A DNA stretch of 12,160 nt, from positions 1 through 12,160 of the forward strand of contig JAPLMO010000412.1 of the NCBI GenBank assembly GCA_026386995.1, given 5' to 3'. The stretch is from Planctomycetota bacterium (GTDB lineage: Bacteria; Planctomycetota; Phycisphaerae; FEN-1346). The notes under the pieces were generated by a model, which had not been told where the DNA came from, searched no databases, and saw nothing but the letters and a program-made list of their open reading frames with translations. How positions within the stretch are numbered: the stretch's first letter is position 1; each line of letters opens with the position of its first letter. Below are positions 1 through 6,042 of this stretch, piece after piece. The position numbers were made by a program, and so were the translations under genes.

Positions 1-1
1 G

Positions 2-676
2 ACGCCGGTCGCGGCCCCTGCGGTCCCCGAAGCCCTCAACGGGGCCAGGTTCTTCGGCGTGGCGGCCAGGTCCGGCAGCGGGGCGCTGGCGCCGGGGCCC
101 GATGGCTGGTACGATTACATGAGTTACGTCAACCCCGAGAAGAACACCGTGGCGGGCAAGTGGAACTTCACACCCGGTAACGCGCTGGCCGTTGCCGCGG
201 GCGCCAGGAACAGCCGCCTGATCCTGCCCGTGACCGCCCCCGGCAGTTATGAACTGGAGGTTTCGTTCACGCGGACCTCCGGCTCGGATGCCGTAGTCAT
301 CTGCCTGCCGGTCGGCCGGTCGGCCTGCGCGCTTCTGGTGGGCGGCGAAGGCGGCGCCGCCAGCGGCCTTGAACTCGTTAACAACAAGTCCTACAAGGAC
401 AACGAGACGTCCGTCCGCCCTGCCGTGATCTTCAATGATTCCAAGTACACCGTCCTTGTGCGTGTCCTTCTGCACAGAGAGGACGCCGAGGTCATCGTGA
501 CCCTGAATGGCCGGTCGTACATCAAGTGGTTCGGGCCCCCGTCGGCCCTAGCGCGGGCCGAGTCCTGGAAACTGCCCGACGGCCGGTGCCCCGGCCTGGG
601 CTCGTGCGACGCCGCCGTCGTCTTCCACACGGCCCGGATGCGAGTGCTGACGAGCGACGGGGCGCCGGCGAAGTAG
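2..676 (+). CDS. C-terminal fragment of a protein with a lectin-like beta-sandwich domain (5' partial)
   Basis: The reading frame is open from base 2 to the TAG at 674-676, so this is the last 224 residues of a gene that starts outside the window; the GTG at 59 lies mid-frame and has no ribosome site. Alternating hydrophobic strands (YELEVSFTR, AVVICLPVG, YTVLVRVLL, AEVIVTLNGRSYIKW, AAVVFHTARMRVL) and the run from 'LPVTAPGSYELEV' to 'HTARMRV' resemble the concanavalin-like/DUF1080-type beta-sandwich found at the C-terminus of many planctomycete surface proteins and some of their Ser/Thr kinases. No catalytic residue can be assigned. It ends 39 bp before the ECF sigma gene on the same strand, so it could belong to the same signalling locus. 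The family resemblance is from memory; the role of the missing N-terminus is unknown. Confidence 0.7.
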   Translation, partial: TPVAAPAVPEALNGARFFGVAARSGSGALAPGPDGWYDYMSYVNPEKNTVAGKWNFTPGNALAVAAGARNSRLILPVTAPGSYELEVSFTRTSGSDAVVICLPVGRSACALLVGGEGGAASGLELVNNKSYKDNETSVRPAVIFNDSKYTVLVRVLLHREDAEVIVTLNGRSYIKWFGPPSALARAESWKLPDGRCPGLGSCDAAVVFHTARMRVLTSDGAPAK

Positions 677-700
677 GCCCGTGGCGTTTCAAGTCGATCG

Positions 701-709
701 TGATACAAT
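701..709 (+). promoter_or_regulatory. Extended -10 promoter candidate for the ECF sigma gene
   Basis: TGA directly precedes TACAAT, a good match to the extended -10 consensus TGnTATAAT. No convincing -35 lies 16-18 bp upstream. The usual spacing to the transcription start puts +1 at or within a base or two of the ATG at 716, which implies a leaderless mRNA; there is no Shine-Dalgarno sequence before this gene. Confidence 0.4.
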
Positions 710-715
710 GCCGCC

Positions 716-1465
716 ATGCCGCCTCCGGACCGATCCTCGGATTCCCGCCACGCGGGCGGGCAGTCGTTCGCCACGACGCACTGGAGCCTCGTGCTGGCCG
801 CCGGGCATGGCAGCCGCCCCGACGCCGCGACGGCCTTGGCAACGCTGTGCGAGACCTACTGGTACCCCCTCTACTACTACGTTCGCCGGCGCGGTTACCG
901 CGCTGAGGAGGCCCAGGACCTGACGCAGGAGTTCTTCGCGGCGATCCTGGAGAAAGGGTCCCTGAAGGTCGCCGACCCGGATCGCGGGCGGTTCCGCTCG
1001 TTCCTGTTGGCGTCGCTCAACCATTTTCTGGCCAACGAGTGGGACCGCGCCCGGGCCCGGAAGCGCGGCGGCAAGGTGCTTTCCCTGGACATCGATGGCG
1101 CCGAGAGCCGCTACTCGCTCGAGCCTGCCGACGACCTGACGGCGGAGAAACTGTTCGAGCGGCGTTGGGCGATGACACTGCTCGACCTGGTGCTCGCCCG
1201 GCTGCGGGACGAGTTTGTCCGCGAGGACCGGGAGCGCGTTTTCGAGCGGCTCAAAGACTTCCTGGGCGGCGCGGCCGCCGGCGCCCCGTACCGCCAGGCG
1301 GCCGCCGATCTCGGCATGACGGAGGCGGCCGTCAAAATGGCCGTCCACCGGTTGCGGAGGCAATATCGCCGCCTGCTACGAGCCGAGATCGCGCAGACGG
1401 TGGCCTCGCCCGATCAGGTCGACGACGAGATCCGACATCTCTTTGCGGCCTTGGAATCAGAATGA
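716..1465 (+). CDS. ECF-family RNA polymerase sigma factor (planctomycete type)
   Basis: A 249-residue sigma-70 family factor of the extracytoplasmic-function class, expected to direct RNA polymerase to a small regulon. Residues 18-23 (FATTHW) followed by SLVL are the N-terminal signature of a planctomycete/verrucomicrobial ECF group. Sigma region 2 spans about 40-113 (YWYPLYYYVRRRGY, EEAQDLTQEFF, RGRFRSFLLASLNHFLANEW). The region 4 helix-turn-helix spans about 190-222 (QAAADLGMTEAAVKMAVHRLRRQYRRLL). The linker of about 70 residues between them is longer than in minimal ECFs. The ATG at 716 is preferred because the protein begins just before the conserved FATTHW block; an ATG at 708 is in another frame. 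The kinase gene follows after 73 bp on the same strand with no obvious promoter between, so they are probably co-transcribed. Planctomycete ECF groups linked to Ser/Thr kinases are known; control of this factor by the kinase is inference. Confidence 0.93.
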   Translation: MPPPDRSSDSRHAGGQSFATTHWSLVLAAGHGSRPDAATALATLCETYWYPLYYYVRRRGYRAEEAQDLTQEFFAAILEKGSLKVADPDRGRFRSFLLASLNHFLANEWDRARARKRGGKVLSLDIDGAESRYSLEPADDLTAEKLFERRWAMTLLDLVLARLRDEFVREDRERVFERLKDFLGGAAAGAPYRQAAADLGMTEAAVKMAVHRLRRQYRRLLRAEIAQTVASPDQVDDEIRHLFAALESE

Positions 1466-1526
1466 TTCGCCAGATTCCGCGTTACCTTTGGCGCCGCTTG
1501 CTTCAGTAACGGGCGGACCCCGAGGT

Positions 1527-1532
1527 AAGGAG
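1527..1532 (+). promoter_or_regulatory. Shine-Dalgarno site fixing the kinase start
   Basis: AAGGAG lies 6 nt before the ATG at 1539 and decides this start over an in-frame TTG at 1443, which overlaps the end of the sigma gene and has no such site. Confidence 0.8.
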
Positions 1533-1538
1533 CCGATC

Positions 1539-4500
1539 ATGGCTAGTACCCGTCGATGCCCCCAATGCGGCGCTGAACTGGCGCAGGACGTGGCCCAGGG
1601 CCTCTGCCCGAAGTGCTTGATGAAGGCGGGCCTCGGCTCGCGGACCGAAGCGGGAGAAGCCGGGGTGGTGGCGTCGCCCGCGCAGGGCCATGTGCCGCCC
1701 GAGGCCGGAAAAACCTTCGGCGCCTACCGCCTCGTGCGGTTGCTGGGGCAGGGCGGCATGGGTGCGGTCTACGAGGCCGAGCAGAGTGAGAGCGGCCGGC
1801 GGGTCGCGCTGAAGATCCTGAGCCAGAGCCTGGACTCGGCCGAGGCCCGGGCTCGGTTCCTCCGCGAGGGGCGCCTTGCGGCCTCCATCAACCACCCCAA
1901 CAGCGTTTACATCTACGGCACGGAGGAGATTGAAGGCACCCCCGCCATCGCCATGGAACTGGTGCCGGGCGGAACGCTTGAGGACCGTGTCAAGCAGAAG
2001 GGGCCCATGCCGGCGCCCGAGGCCGTGGACGCCATCCTCCAGATCATCGAGGGCCTGGAGGCGGCCCAGGCCGTCGGCGTACTTCACCGCGATGTAAAAC
2101 CGTCCAACTGTTTTATCGAGAACGACGGCACGGTGAAGGTCGGCGACTTCGGCCTCTCGATTTCCACGAAGGGCCGCGCGGAAACGAACCTGACGGTCAG
2201 CGGCACCTTCATGGGCACGCCCGCGTTTTCTTCCCCCGAGCAACTGAAGGGGGACGAACTCGACGTACGGTCCGACATCTACGCCGTCGGCATCACCCTC
2301 TATTACCTCCTGACCGGCAAGACGCCGTTCAAGGCCGACAACCTCGTGCGGTTCGTCGCGACGGTGCTCGAGCGCCCCGCGGAATCGCCCGCGACGCTGC
2401 GCCGCGACATCCCGAAGGGCTTGTGTGCGGCGGTCCTCAGGTGCCTGGAGAAACTTCCCGCCCGGCGGTTCCGGAACTACGGTGAACTGCGTGCGGCGCT
2501 TCTGCCCTACGCTGCGGCGGCCCCCACGCCGGCAACGCTCGGATGGCGCGTCCTCGCGTACATCATTGATATTGCCATCTGGTCGGCCGTGGCGTCGCCC
2601 GTGGGCTACCTGCTGATGACCCGCACGGGTTGGCCGACCGACCCCGCCGGCTATTCGCCGTTGGTTGTTACGGTCATGGCAGGCGGTTTCGTCCTATGGG
2701 TCCTGTATTGGGCTCTGACGGAGGGCGTCCGGGGCGCCTCGCCCGGCAAGGCCGTTTGCCGCCTCCGCGTGGTCGGCCCCGGCCGAAGTGTCCCCGGCGT
2801 GCCCAGGGCGCTGCTTCGCGCGGTGATCTTCATGGTGTTGCCCGTGCTTCCCACCTGGCTCTACCTGGGGTTTGATCCGGGGAAGGCCTTTACGCTCGCC
2901 TCCCAGCCAACGGTCTCGATGGCGCTTAGTTTCTCTCAGTTCGCCTTAATTGCCCTGCTATTCGCAACCGTTCGGCGCCGCAACGGATTTGCCGGCCTTC
3001 ATGACCTGGCGAGCGGTACGCGGGTCATCCAGAAGGCGGCCTACGAGGCGCGGCCGGCGCTTCAGCCGGAGGAACAGCCGCAGCCGGTCTCCGAAGCAAC
3101 CCCCAAGATCGGTCCGTACTACGTCCTCGACCGCCTTGAGAAGACGGAGGCCGGGGAACTCCTGCTCGGCTACGATGCGCGGCTGCTTCGGAAGGTCTGG
3201 ATTCGCCGTCTGCCGGATGGCACCCCGCCTGCCGCCGCGGGCGTTCGCGGCCTCGGCCGGGCGACGCGCCTTCGCTGGCTTGGCGGCGTTCGTGCGGCCG
3301 GCGAGAACTGGGACGCCTACGAAGCGCCGGCCGGAAAACCGCTCCCGGCGCTCATCGCCAGGCCCCAGCCGTGGCGCATGGTCCGATACTGGCTGATGGA
3401 CCTGGCCGAGGAACTTGCGGCGGCTCTGAAGGACGGCTCCGTCCCCGCCGCGCTCGCGCTGGACCGGGTCTGGATCACGGCCGGCGGCCGGGCCAAGTTG
3501 CTCGATTTCGCGGCGCCGGGGACCGGCGGCGAGCCTGTTGCTTCGCGGGAGCCAGCGTCGGCCGCGACGGACTTCCAGGCCGCACGGGCGTTTCTCGGCC
3601 AGGTGGCCGTTGCCGCGCTGGAAGGACGCATCGTGGATGCCGATGCCGCGCGCGGCAAGACGCCGGCCGCGCCCCTGCCGCTGCACGCGCGCAAGTTCCT
3701 GACCGAACTTCCGGCTTTCGAGGGAGTTGAATCTCTCCTCGGCGGTCTGAAGCCGCTTCTTCAGAAGGTGGCGTCCGTCACCCCCCGCCGGCGGCTCGGC
3801 CTCGTTGCCGCCTGCGCGGCGTTGCCAATCTTTATGGCCGGCACCATGCTGTTAGGGCAGTATGCGATGCGATGCTGGATGGAATCACAGCCGGACATCC
3901 TGCCGCTTCAGGTGAGTCTGTTACACCTGACCGCGATGGAAAAGCAGACGGGCGGCGAGGACCACGCGAAGAAGGTCCATGCAATGGAGGTCTTCATCGC
4001 CGGCCGTTTCGGCAAAGCGATCTCCGACCCGGCCACCTGGTCCACCACGTTTGCCGCGGCGATTACCTTGGACATGCGCGAGAAGGCAAGGCAGATTGTG
4101 GCCAAGTACCCCAACCCGTCGGAAAAGGAACTTGCCGAGGCAAAGGCGGTGGTGGATCCGATGGTCGACGGCGACGTGATGAACAGCATCATTGGGAGGT
4201 CCCCCGTGCTCATGGCCGCCATGCAGGCAGGTTTTATGACGCTGCCGCTGGCCATCGTCAGCATTGTCTGTGCGATCGCGTTTCGCAGCGGCCTGGCGAT
4301 GCTGATATTCGGGGTGGTCGCGGTGAAACGGGACGGCTCGCAGGCCGGCCGTCTGCGGGTCTTCTGGCGGGCGCTGGTTACGTGGTCGCCGTATGTGCTT
4401 GGGTTTATCGGGCTGGTGGCTCTCGGCTTATGGTTGTTCGGTAAACCCACGGACGCCGGAGATATGAACGTCGTTTTGGGCAGTGCCGGCGGGCTTGCGC

Positions 4501-4595
4501 TTGGCCTGTTCGCCGTGCTGGCCATCGTGTCCGCGCTCTTGCCGGAGCGCGGCCTCCAAGATCGGCTGGCCGGCACGTGGCTGGTGCCGCGGTAG
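1539..4595 (+). CDS. Membrane Ser/Thr protein kinase with zinc ribbon, RDD domain, pseudokinase and second RDD-like region
   Basis: A 1018-residue eukaryotic-like kinase. A zinc ribbon (C7, C10, C23, C26) leads into a complete kinase domain at about 60-330: glycine loop GQGGMGAV 70-77, ATP-binding K92, helix-C E110, catalytic loop HRDVKPSN 183-190, DFG 203-205 and SPE 232-234, so it should be active. An RDD-family membrane domain follows at about 335-497 (GWRVLAYIID, GASPGKAVCRLRVV, GLHDLASGT). Residues 523-660 again look kinase-like (YYVLDRLEKTEAGELLLGYD, ITAGGRAKLLDFAAPG), but the glycine loop is lost, the VAIK lysine is R556, HRD is absent and DFG is DFA (656-658), so this is a pseudokinase. 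A membrane segment near 750-772, a roughly 125-residue soluble part, and three more segments (about 896-922, 945-968, 978-1001) end in ERGLQDRLAGT, an RDD-like motif. The kinase domain should be cytoplasmic and the soluble part may sense envelope signals. Function beyond phosphorylation is inferred from the sigma-factor neighbour. Confidence 0.92.
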   Translation: MASTRRCPQCGAELAQDVAQGLCPKCLMKAGLGSRTEAGEAGVVASPAQGHVPPEAGKTFGAYRLVRLLGQGGMGAVYEAEQSESGRRVALKILSQSLDSAEARARFLREGRLAASINHPNSVYIYGTEEIEGTPAIAMELVPGGTLEDRVKQKGPMPAPEAVDAILQIIEGLEAAQAVGVLHRDVKPSNCFIENDGTVKVGDFGLSISTKGRAETNLTVSGTFMGTPAFSSPEQLKGDELDVRSDIYAVGITLYYLLTGKTPFKADNLVRFVATVLERPAESPATLRRDIPKGLCAAVLRCLEKLPARRFRNYGELRAALLPYAAAAPTPATLGWRVLAYIIDIAIWSAVASPVGYLLMTRTGWPTDPAGYSPLVVTVMAGGFVLWVLYWALTEGVRGASPGKAVCRLRVVGPGRSVPGVPRALLRAVIFMVLPVLPTWLYLGFDPGKAFTLASQPTVSMALSFSQFALIALLFATVRRRNGFAGLHDLASGTRVIQKAAYEARPALQPEEQPQPVSEATPKIGPYYVLDRLEKTEAGELLLGYDARLLRKVWIRRLPDGTPPAAAGVRGLGRATRLRWLGGVRAAGENWDAYEAPAGKPLPALIARPQPWRMVRYWLMDLAEELAAALKDGSVPAALALDRVWITAGGRAKLLDFAAPGTGGEPVASREPASAATDFQAARAFLGQVAVAALEGRIVDADAARGKTPAAPLPLHARKFLTELPAFEGVESLLGGLKPLLQKVASVTPRRRLGLVAACAALPIFMAGTMLLGQYAMRCWMESQPDILPLQVSLLHLTAMEKQTGGEDHAKKVHAMEVFIAGRFGKAISDPATWSTTFAAAITLDMREKARQIVAKYPNPSEKELAEAKAVVDPMVDGDVMNSIIGRSPVLMAAMQAGFMTLPLAIVSIVCAIAFRSGLAMLIFGVVAVKRDGSQAGRLRVFWRALVTWSPYVLGFIGLVALGLWLFGKPTDAGDMNVVLGSAGGLALGLFAVLAIVSALLPERGLQDRLAGTWLVPR

Positions 4596-4623
4596 TTTAG
4601 TAGTCTGTCAGGACTGAACCTGT

Positions 4624-4700
4624 GGGTGCCACGGCTGCGCCTTGTGCAGCCGTGGTCGTCGTCGGGATGCACGGCTGCAAACTGCGCAGCCGTGGCACCC
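4624..4700. repeat. GGGTGCCACGGCTGC palindromic repeat, copy 1
   Basis: A 77-bp unit with perfect 17-bp inverted ends (4624-4640 and 4684-4700). Inside are two hairpins: a 10-bp stem 4629-4638/4646-4655 with a 7-nt loop, and a 9-bp stem 4670-4678/4686-4694 with a 7-nt loop. Related units are at 5691-5770, 6073-6185 and 9856-9873. It lies 28 bp after the kinase stop codon and has no T-tract, so it reads as a REP-like dispersed element rather than a standard terminator, although hairpins of this kind can stop or stabilise transcripts. Confidence 0.9.
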
Positions 4701-4723
4701 AGCGGTTGATTTCACGTGAGGAA

Positions 4724-4750
4724 GGTGGGTGCAGAGCACCCACCCTACAT
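4724..4750. repeat. Small hairpin repeat, left member of a pair around the NIPSNAP gene
   Basis: A 9-bp perfect stem (GGTGGGTGC 4724-4732, GCACCCACC 4736-4744) with a 3-nt loop, then CTACAT. Bases 4727-4750 are the exact reverse complement of 5609-5632 on the other side of the gene, and a third copy with one mismatch is at 12108-12131. Confidence 0.88.
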
Positions 4751-4758
4751 GACGCGTC

Positions 4759-4786
4759 TCGACAAGCCCGAAAGAATCGCTATGAT
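4759..4786 (+). promoter_or_regulatory. Sigma-70-like promoter candidate for the NIPSNAP gene
   Basis: TCGACA at 4759-4764 (5 of 6 to TTGACA) and TATGAT at 4781-4786 (5 of 6 to TATAAT) are separated by 16 bp. Transcription would start near 4793, giving a leader of about 30 nt that includes the ribosome site at 4810-4816. It lies just inside the left repeat. Confidence 0.5.
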
Positions 4787-4809
4787 GTCCGGCGAACTCG
4801 AACCCTCAA

Positions 4810-4816
4810 AAGGAGG
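4810..4816 (+). promoter_or_regulatory. Shine-Dalgarno site fixing the NIPSNAP start
   Basis: AAGGAGG sits 7 nt before the ATG at 4824. Codons further upstream in the same frame run through the repeat and promoter region and are not expected to be translated. Confidence 0.85.
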
Positions 4817-4823
4817 CTATCAC

Positions 4824-5609
4824 ATGCGGCGACGCGATCTGATCGGAACGGCGTGCCTGGCCGGGGCGGGGGCCTTGGCGGCGGTGGGCGAGACGGCCCG
4901 TGCGGCCGAGGGCGGCGGGGCCGGCCGGGAACTCATCGAACTCAGCATCTACAAGGCCGAGAAGCCCGAGGTGCGCGCGAAACTGGACAAATTCCTGGCC
5001 GAGGCCGCCATTCCGGCCTTCAACCGCCTCGGCATGAAGCCGGTCGGCGCGCTGGCCCTGAAGGACGGCTCGTCGGCCGACGTGTACGTGGTAATGTCGC
5101 ACAAGTCGGCCGAGTGCTTCGTGACGGCCCAGTCGCGCCTGTGGGCCGACGCCGAGTACCAGAAGGCCGCCGCCTTCTTCGATCCGCCCAAGGGCCTGCC
5201 GATGTACAGCCGCATCGAGGCCAACCTGCTCCTGGCCTTCGAGGGCGCCCCGAAACTCGAGACGCCGGGTGGCATGAACCCGGACCGCGTCTTCCAACTC
5301 CGCATCTACGAGAGCCACTGCGAGGAGCGGGCGCGCCTCAAGATCGACATGTTCAACAGCGCCGAACTCGGCCTCTTCCGCGAGGCCGGCATGACCTGGG
5401 CATTCTTCGGCCAGGCCCTCGCCGGCACGAAGATGCCGAACCTCACGTACATGATGGGTTTTACCGACGAGGCCGCCCAGAAGGCCGCCTGGGACAAGTT
5501 CATGAAGAGTCCGGGCTGGGACAAACTCAAGAACGACCCGAAGTACAAAGACACCGTCTCCAACATCACCAACCTGATCCTCAAACCGACGGCGTATTCG
5601 CAATTCTAA
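4824..5609 (+). CDS. Tat-exported NIPSNAP family protein
   Basis: 261 residues. The N-terminus MRRRDLIGTACLAGAGALAA, followed by an AVGETARAAE cleavage region, is a twin-arginine signal peptide, so the protein is probably exported folded. The rest is two related ferredoxin-like alpha/beta halves. The first is at about 36-135 (ELIELSIYKAEKPEVRAKLDKF). The second is at about 156-258 (VFQLRIYESHCEERARLKIDMF, ending WDKFMKSPGWDKLKNDPKY). That second block is a recognisable NIPSNAP domain and fits the two-domain secreted NIPSNAP proteins common in planctomycetes, whose biochemical role is not established. No catalytic motif is visible. The start is set by the ribosome site and by the position of the RRR motif. 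The gene stands alone, in its own direction-matched slot between repeats: a perfect 24-bp inverted pair (4727-4750, 5609-5632) and larger palindromes outside that. The stop codon overlaps the right-hand repeat. Confidence 0.9.
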   Translation: MRRRDLIGTACLAGAGALAAVGETARAAEGGGAGRELIELSIYKAEKPEVRAKLDKFLAEAAIPAFNRLGMKPVGALALKDGSSADVYVVMSHKSAECFVTAQSRLWADAEYQKAAAFFDPPKGLPMYSRIEANLLLAFEGAPKLETPGGMNPDRVFQLRIYESHCEERARLKIDMFNSAELGLFREAGMTWAFFGQALAGTKMPNLTYMMGFTDEAAQKAAWDKFMKSPGWDKLKNDPKYKDTVSNITNLILKPTAYSQF

Positions 5610-5632
5610 TGTAGGGTGGGTGCTCTGCACCC
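5609..5632. repeat. Small hairpin repeat, right member of the pair around the NIPSNAP gene
   Basis: Begins on the last base of the NIPSNAP stop codon. It is the exact reverse complement of 4727-4750 and contains a 6-bp stem (GGGTGC 5618-5623, GCACCC 5627-5632) with a TCT loop. There is no T-tract, so intrinsic termination is doubtful. Confidence 0.88.
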
Positions 5633-5645
5633 GTACGTGTTTAGC

Positions 5646-5810
5646 GCTAGTGTAGTGTTTCACTCAGATGATATCTTATCCATGGCGACCGGGTGCCACG
5701 GCTGCGCTGTTTGCAGCCGTGCCGCCGTTCGACGCAGAGCACGGCTGCAAACAGCGCAGCCGTGGCACCCGATACCATAATGTGCGATAACTCTGAAACA
5801 CTACACTAGC
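5646..5810. mobile_element. MITE-like element with 17-bp terminal inverted repeats and CTAG ends
   Basis: Ends are perfect 17-bp inverted repeats (GCTAGTGTAGTGTTTCA at 5646-5662 and its complement at 5794-5810). Both outer ends contain CTAG. IS630/Tc1-mariner elements insert at TA and often at CTAG, so this could be a non-autonomous element of that type with TA duplicated. It has no coding capacity. Its centre is the 80-bp palindrome 5691-5770. The left inner part (TCACTCAGAT at 5660-5669, TTATCCA soon after) is repeated at 6043-6065 next to another palindrome, which indicates a larger dispersed unit. No transposase is present in the window, so mobility is inferred. Confidence 0.6.
5691..5770. 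repeat. GGGTGCCACGGCTGC palindromic repeat, copy 2
   Basis: An 80-bp unit with perfect 32-bp inverted arms (5691-5722 and 5739-5770) around a 16-bp centre. Each arm itself folds into a GGCTGC/GCAGCC hairpin, as in copy 1. It forms the core of the MITE-like element. Confidence 0.92.
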
Positions 5811-5816
5811 ACCATT

Positions 5817-5896
5817 GTGTGGCACGGCTGGCTTGTCCAGCCGTGGGCAGCGCCGCGGGCCATTCGCCACGGCTGGACAAGCCAGCCGTGCCACAC
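5817..5896. repeat. GTGTGGCACGGCTGG palindrome, second subfamily
   Basis: Perfect 30-bp inverted arms (5817-5846 and 5867-5896) around a 20-bp GC-rich centre. It shares the CACGGCTG core with the other palindromes but has GGCTTGTCC/GGACAAGCC in place of the TGC-based loop segment and GTGTGG ends. It starts 6 bp after the MITE-like element. Confidence 0.9.
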
Positions 5897-5969
5897 CTGC
5901 TATTGACGGGCGCGCGCCACACGCTGAACATGTACTTGCACCCACGCTGCAAAAACAGACAGAACTTTG

Positions 5970-6021
5970 CGCGGCGGGTCTGTCGCCCAGGCGACTCTTC
6001 GACCGGACCCGCCGCGTTTTT
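5970..6021 (+). terminator. Terminator-like hairpin with T5 tail
   Basis: An 11-bp stem (CGCGGCGGGTC 5970-5980, GACCCGCCGCG 6006-6016) encloses a small inner hairpin (GTCGC 5982-5986, GCGAC 5991-5995) and is followed by TTTTT at 6017-6021. The shape suits an intrinsic terminator on the plus strand. The nearest upstream gene ends 360 bp before it, so it may stop NIPSNAP read-through, end an unannotated small RNA, or simply be a repeat: its stem resembles the hairpin at 12000-12035. Confidence 0.45.
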
Positions 6022-6042
6022 CCGGCGCGCTGGCGTAATGCG

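Noticed and set aside
1454..1468. GAATCA/TGATTC hairpin across the sigma-factor stop codon
   Set aside because: Only 6 bp with a 3-nt loop and no T-tract; compatible with chance and too weak to call a terminator.
4622..5614. A 330-codon plus-strand frame overlapping the NIPSNAP gene
   Set aside because: Its product is Arg/Gly-rich and unlike any family I know, it starts in a palindromic repeat, and it lies in the wrong frame over a clear NIPSNAP gene.
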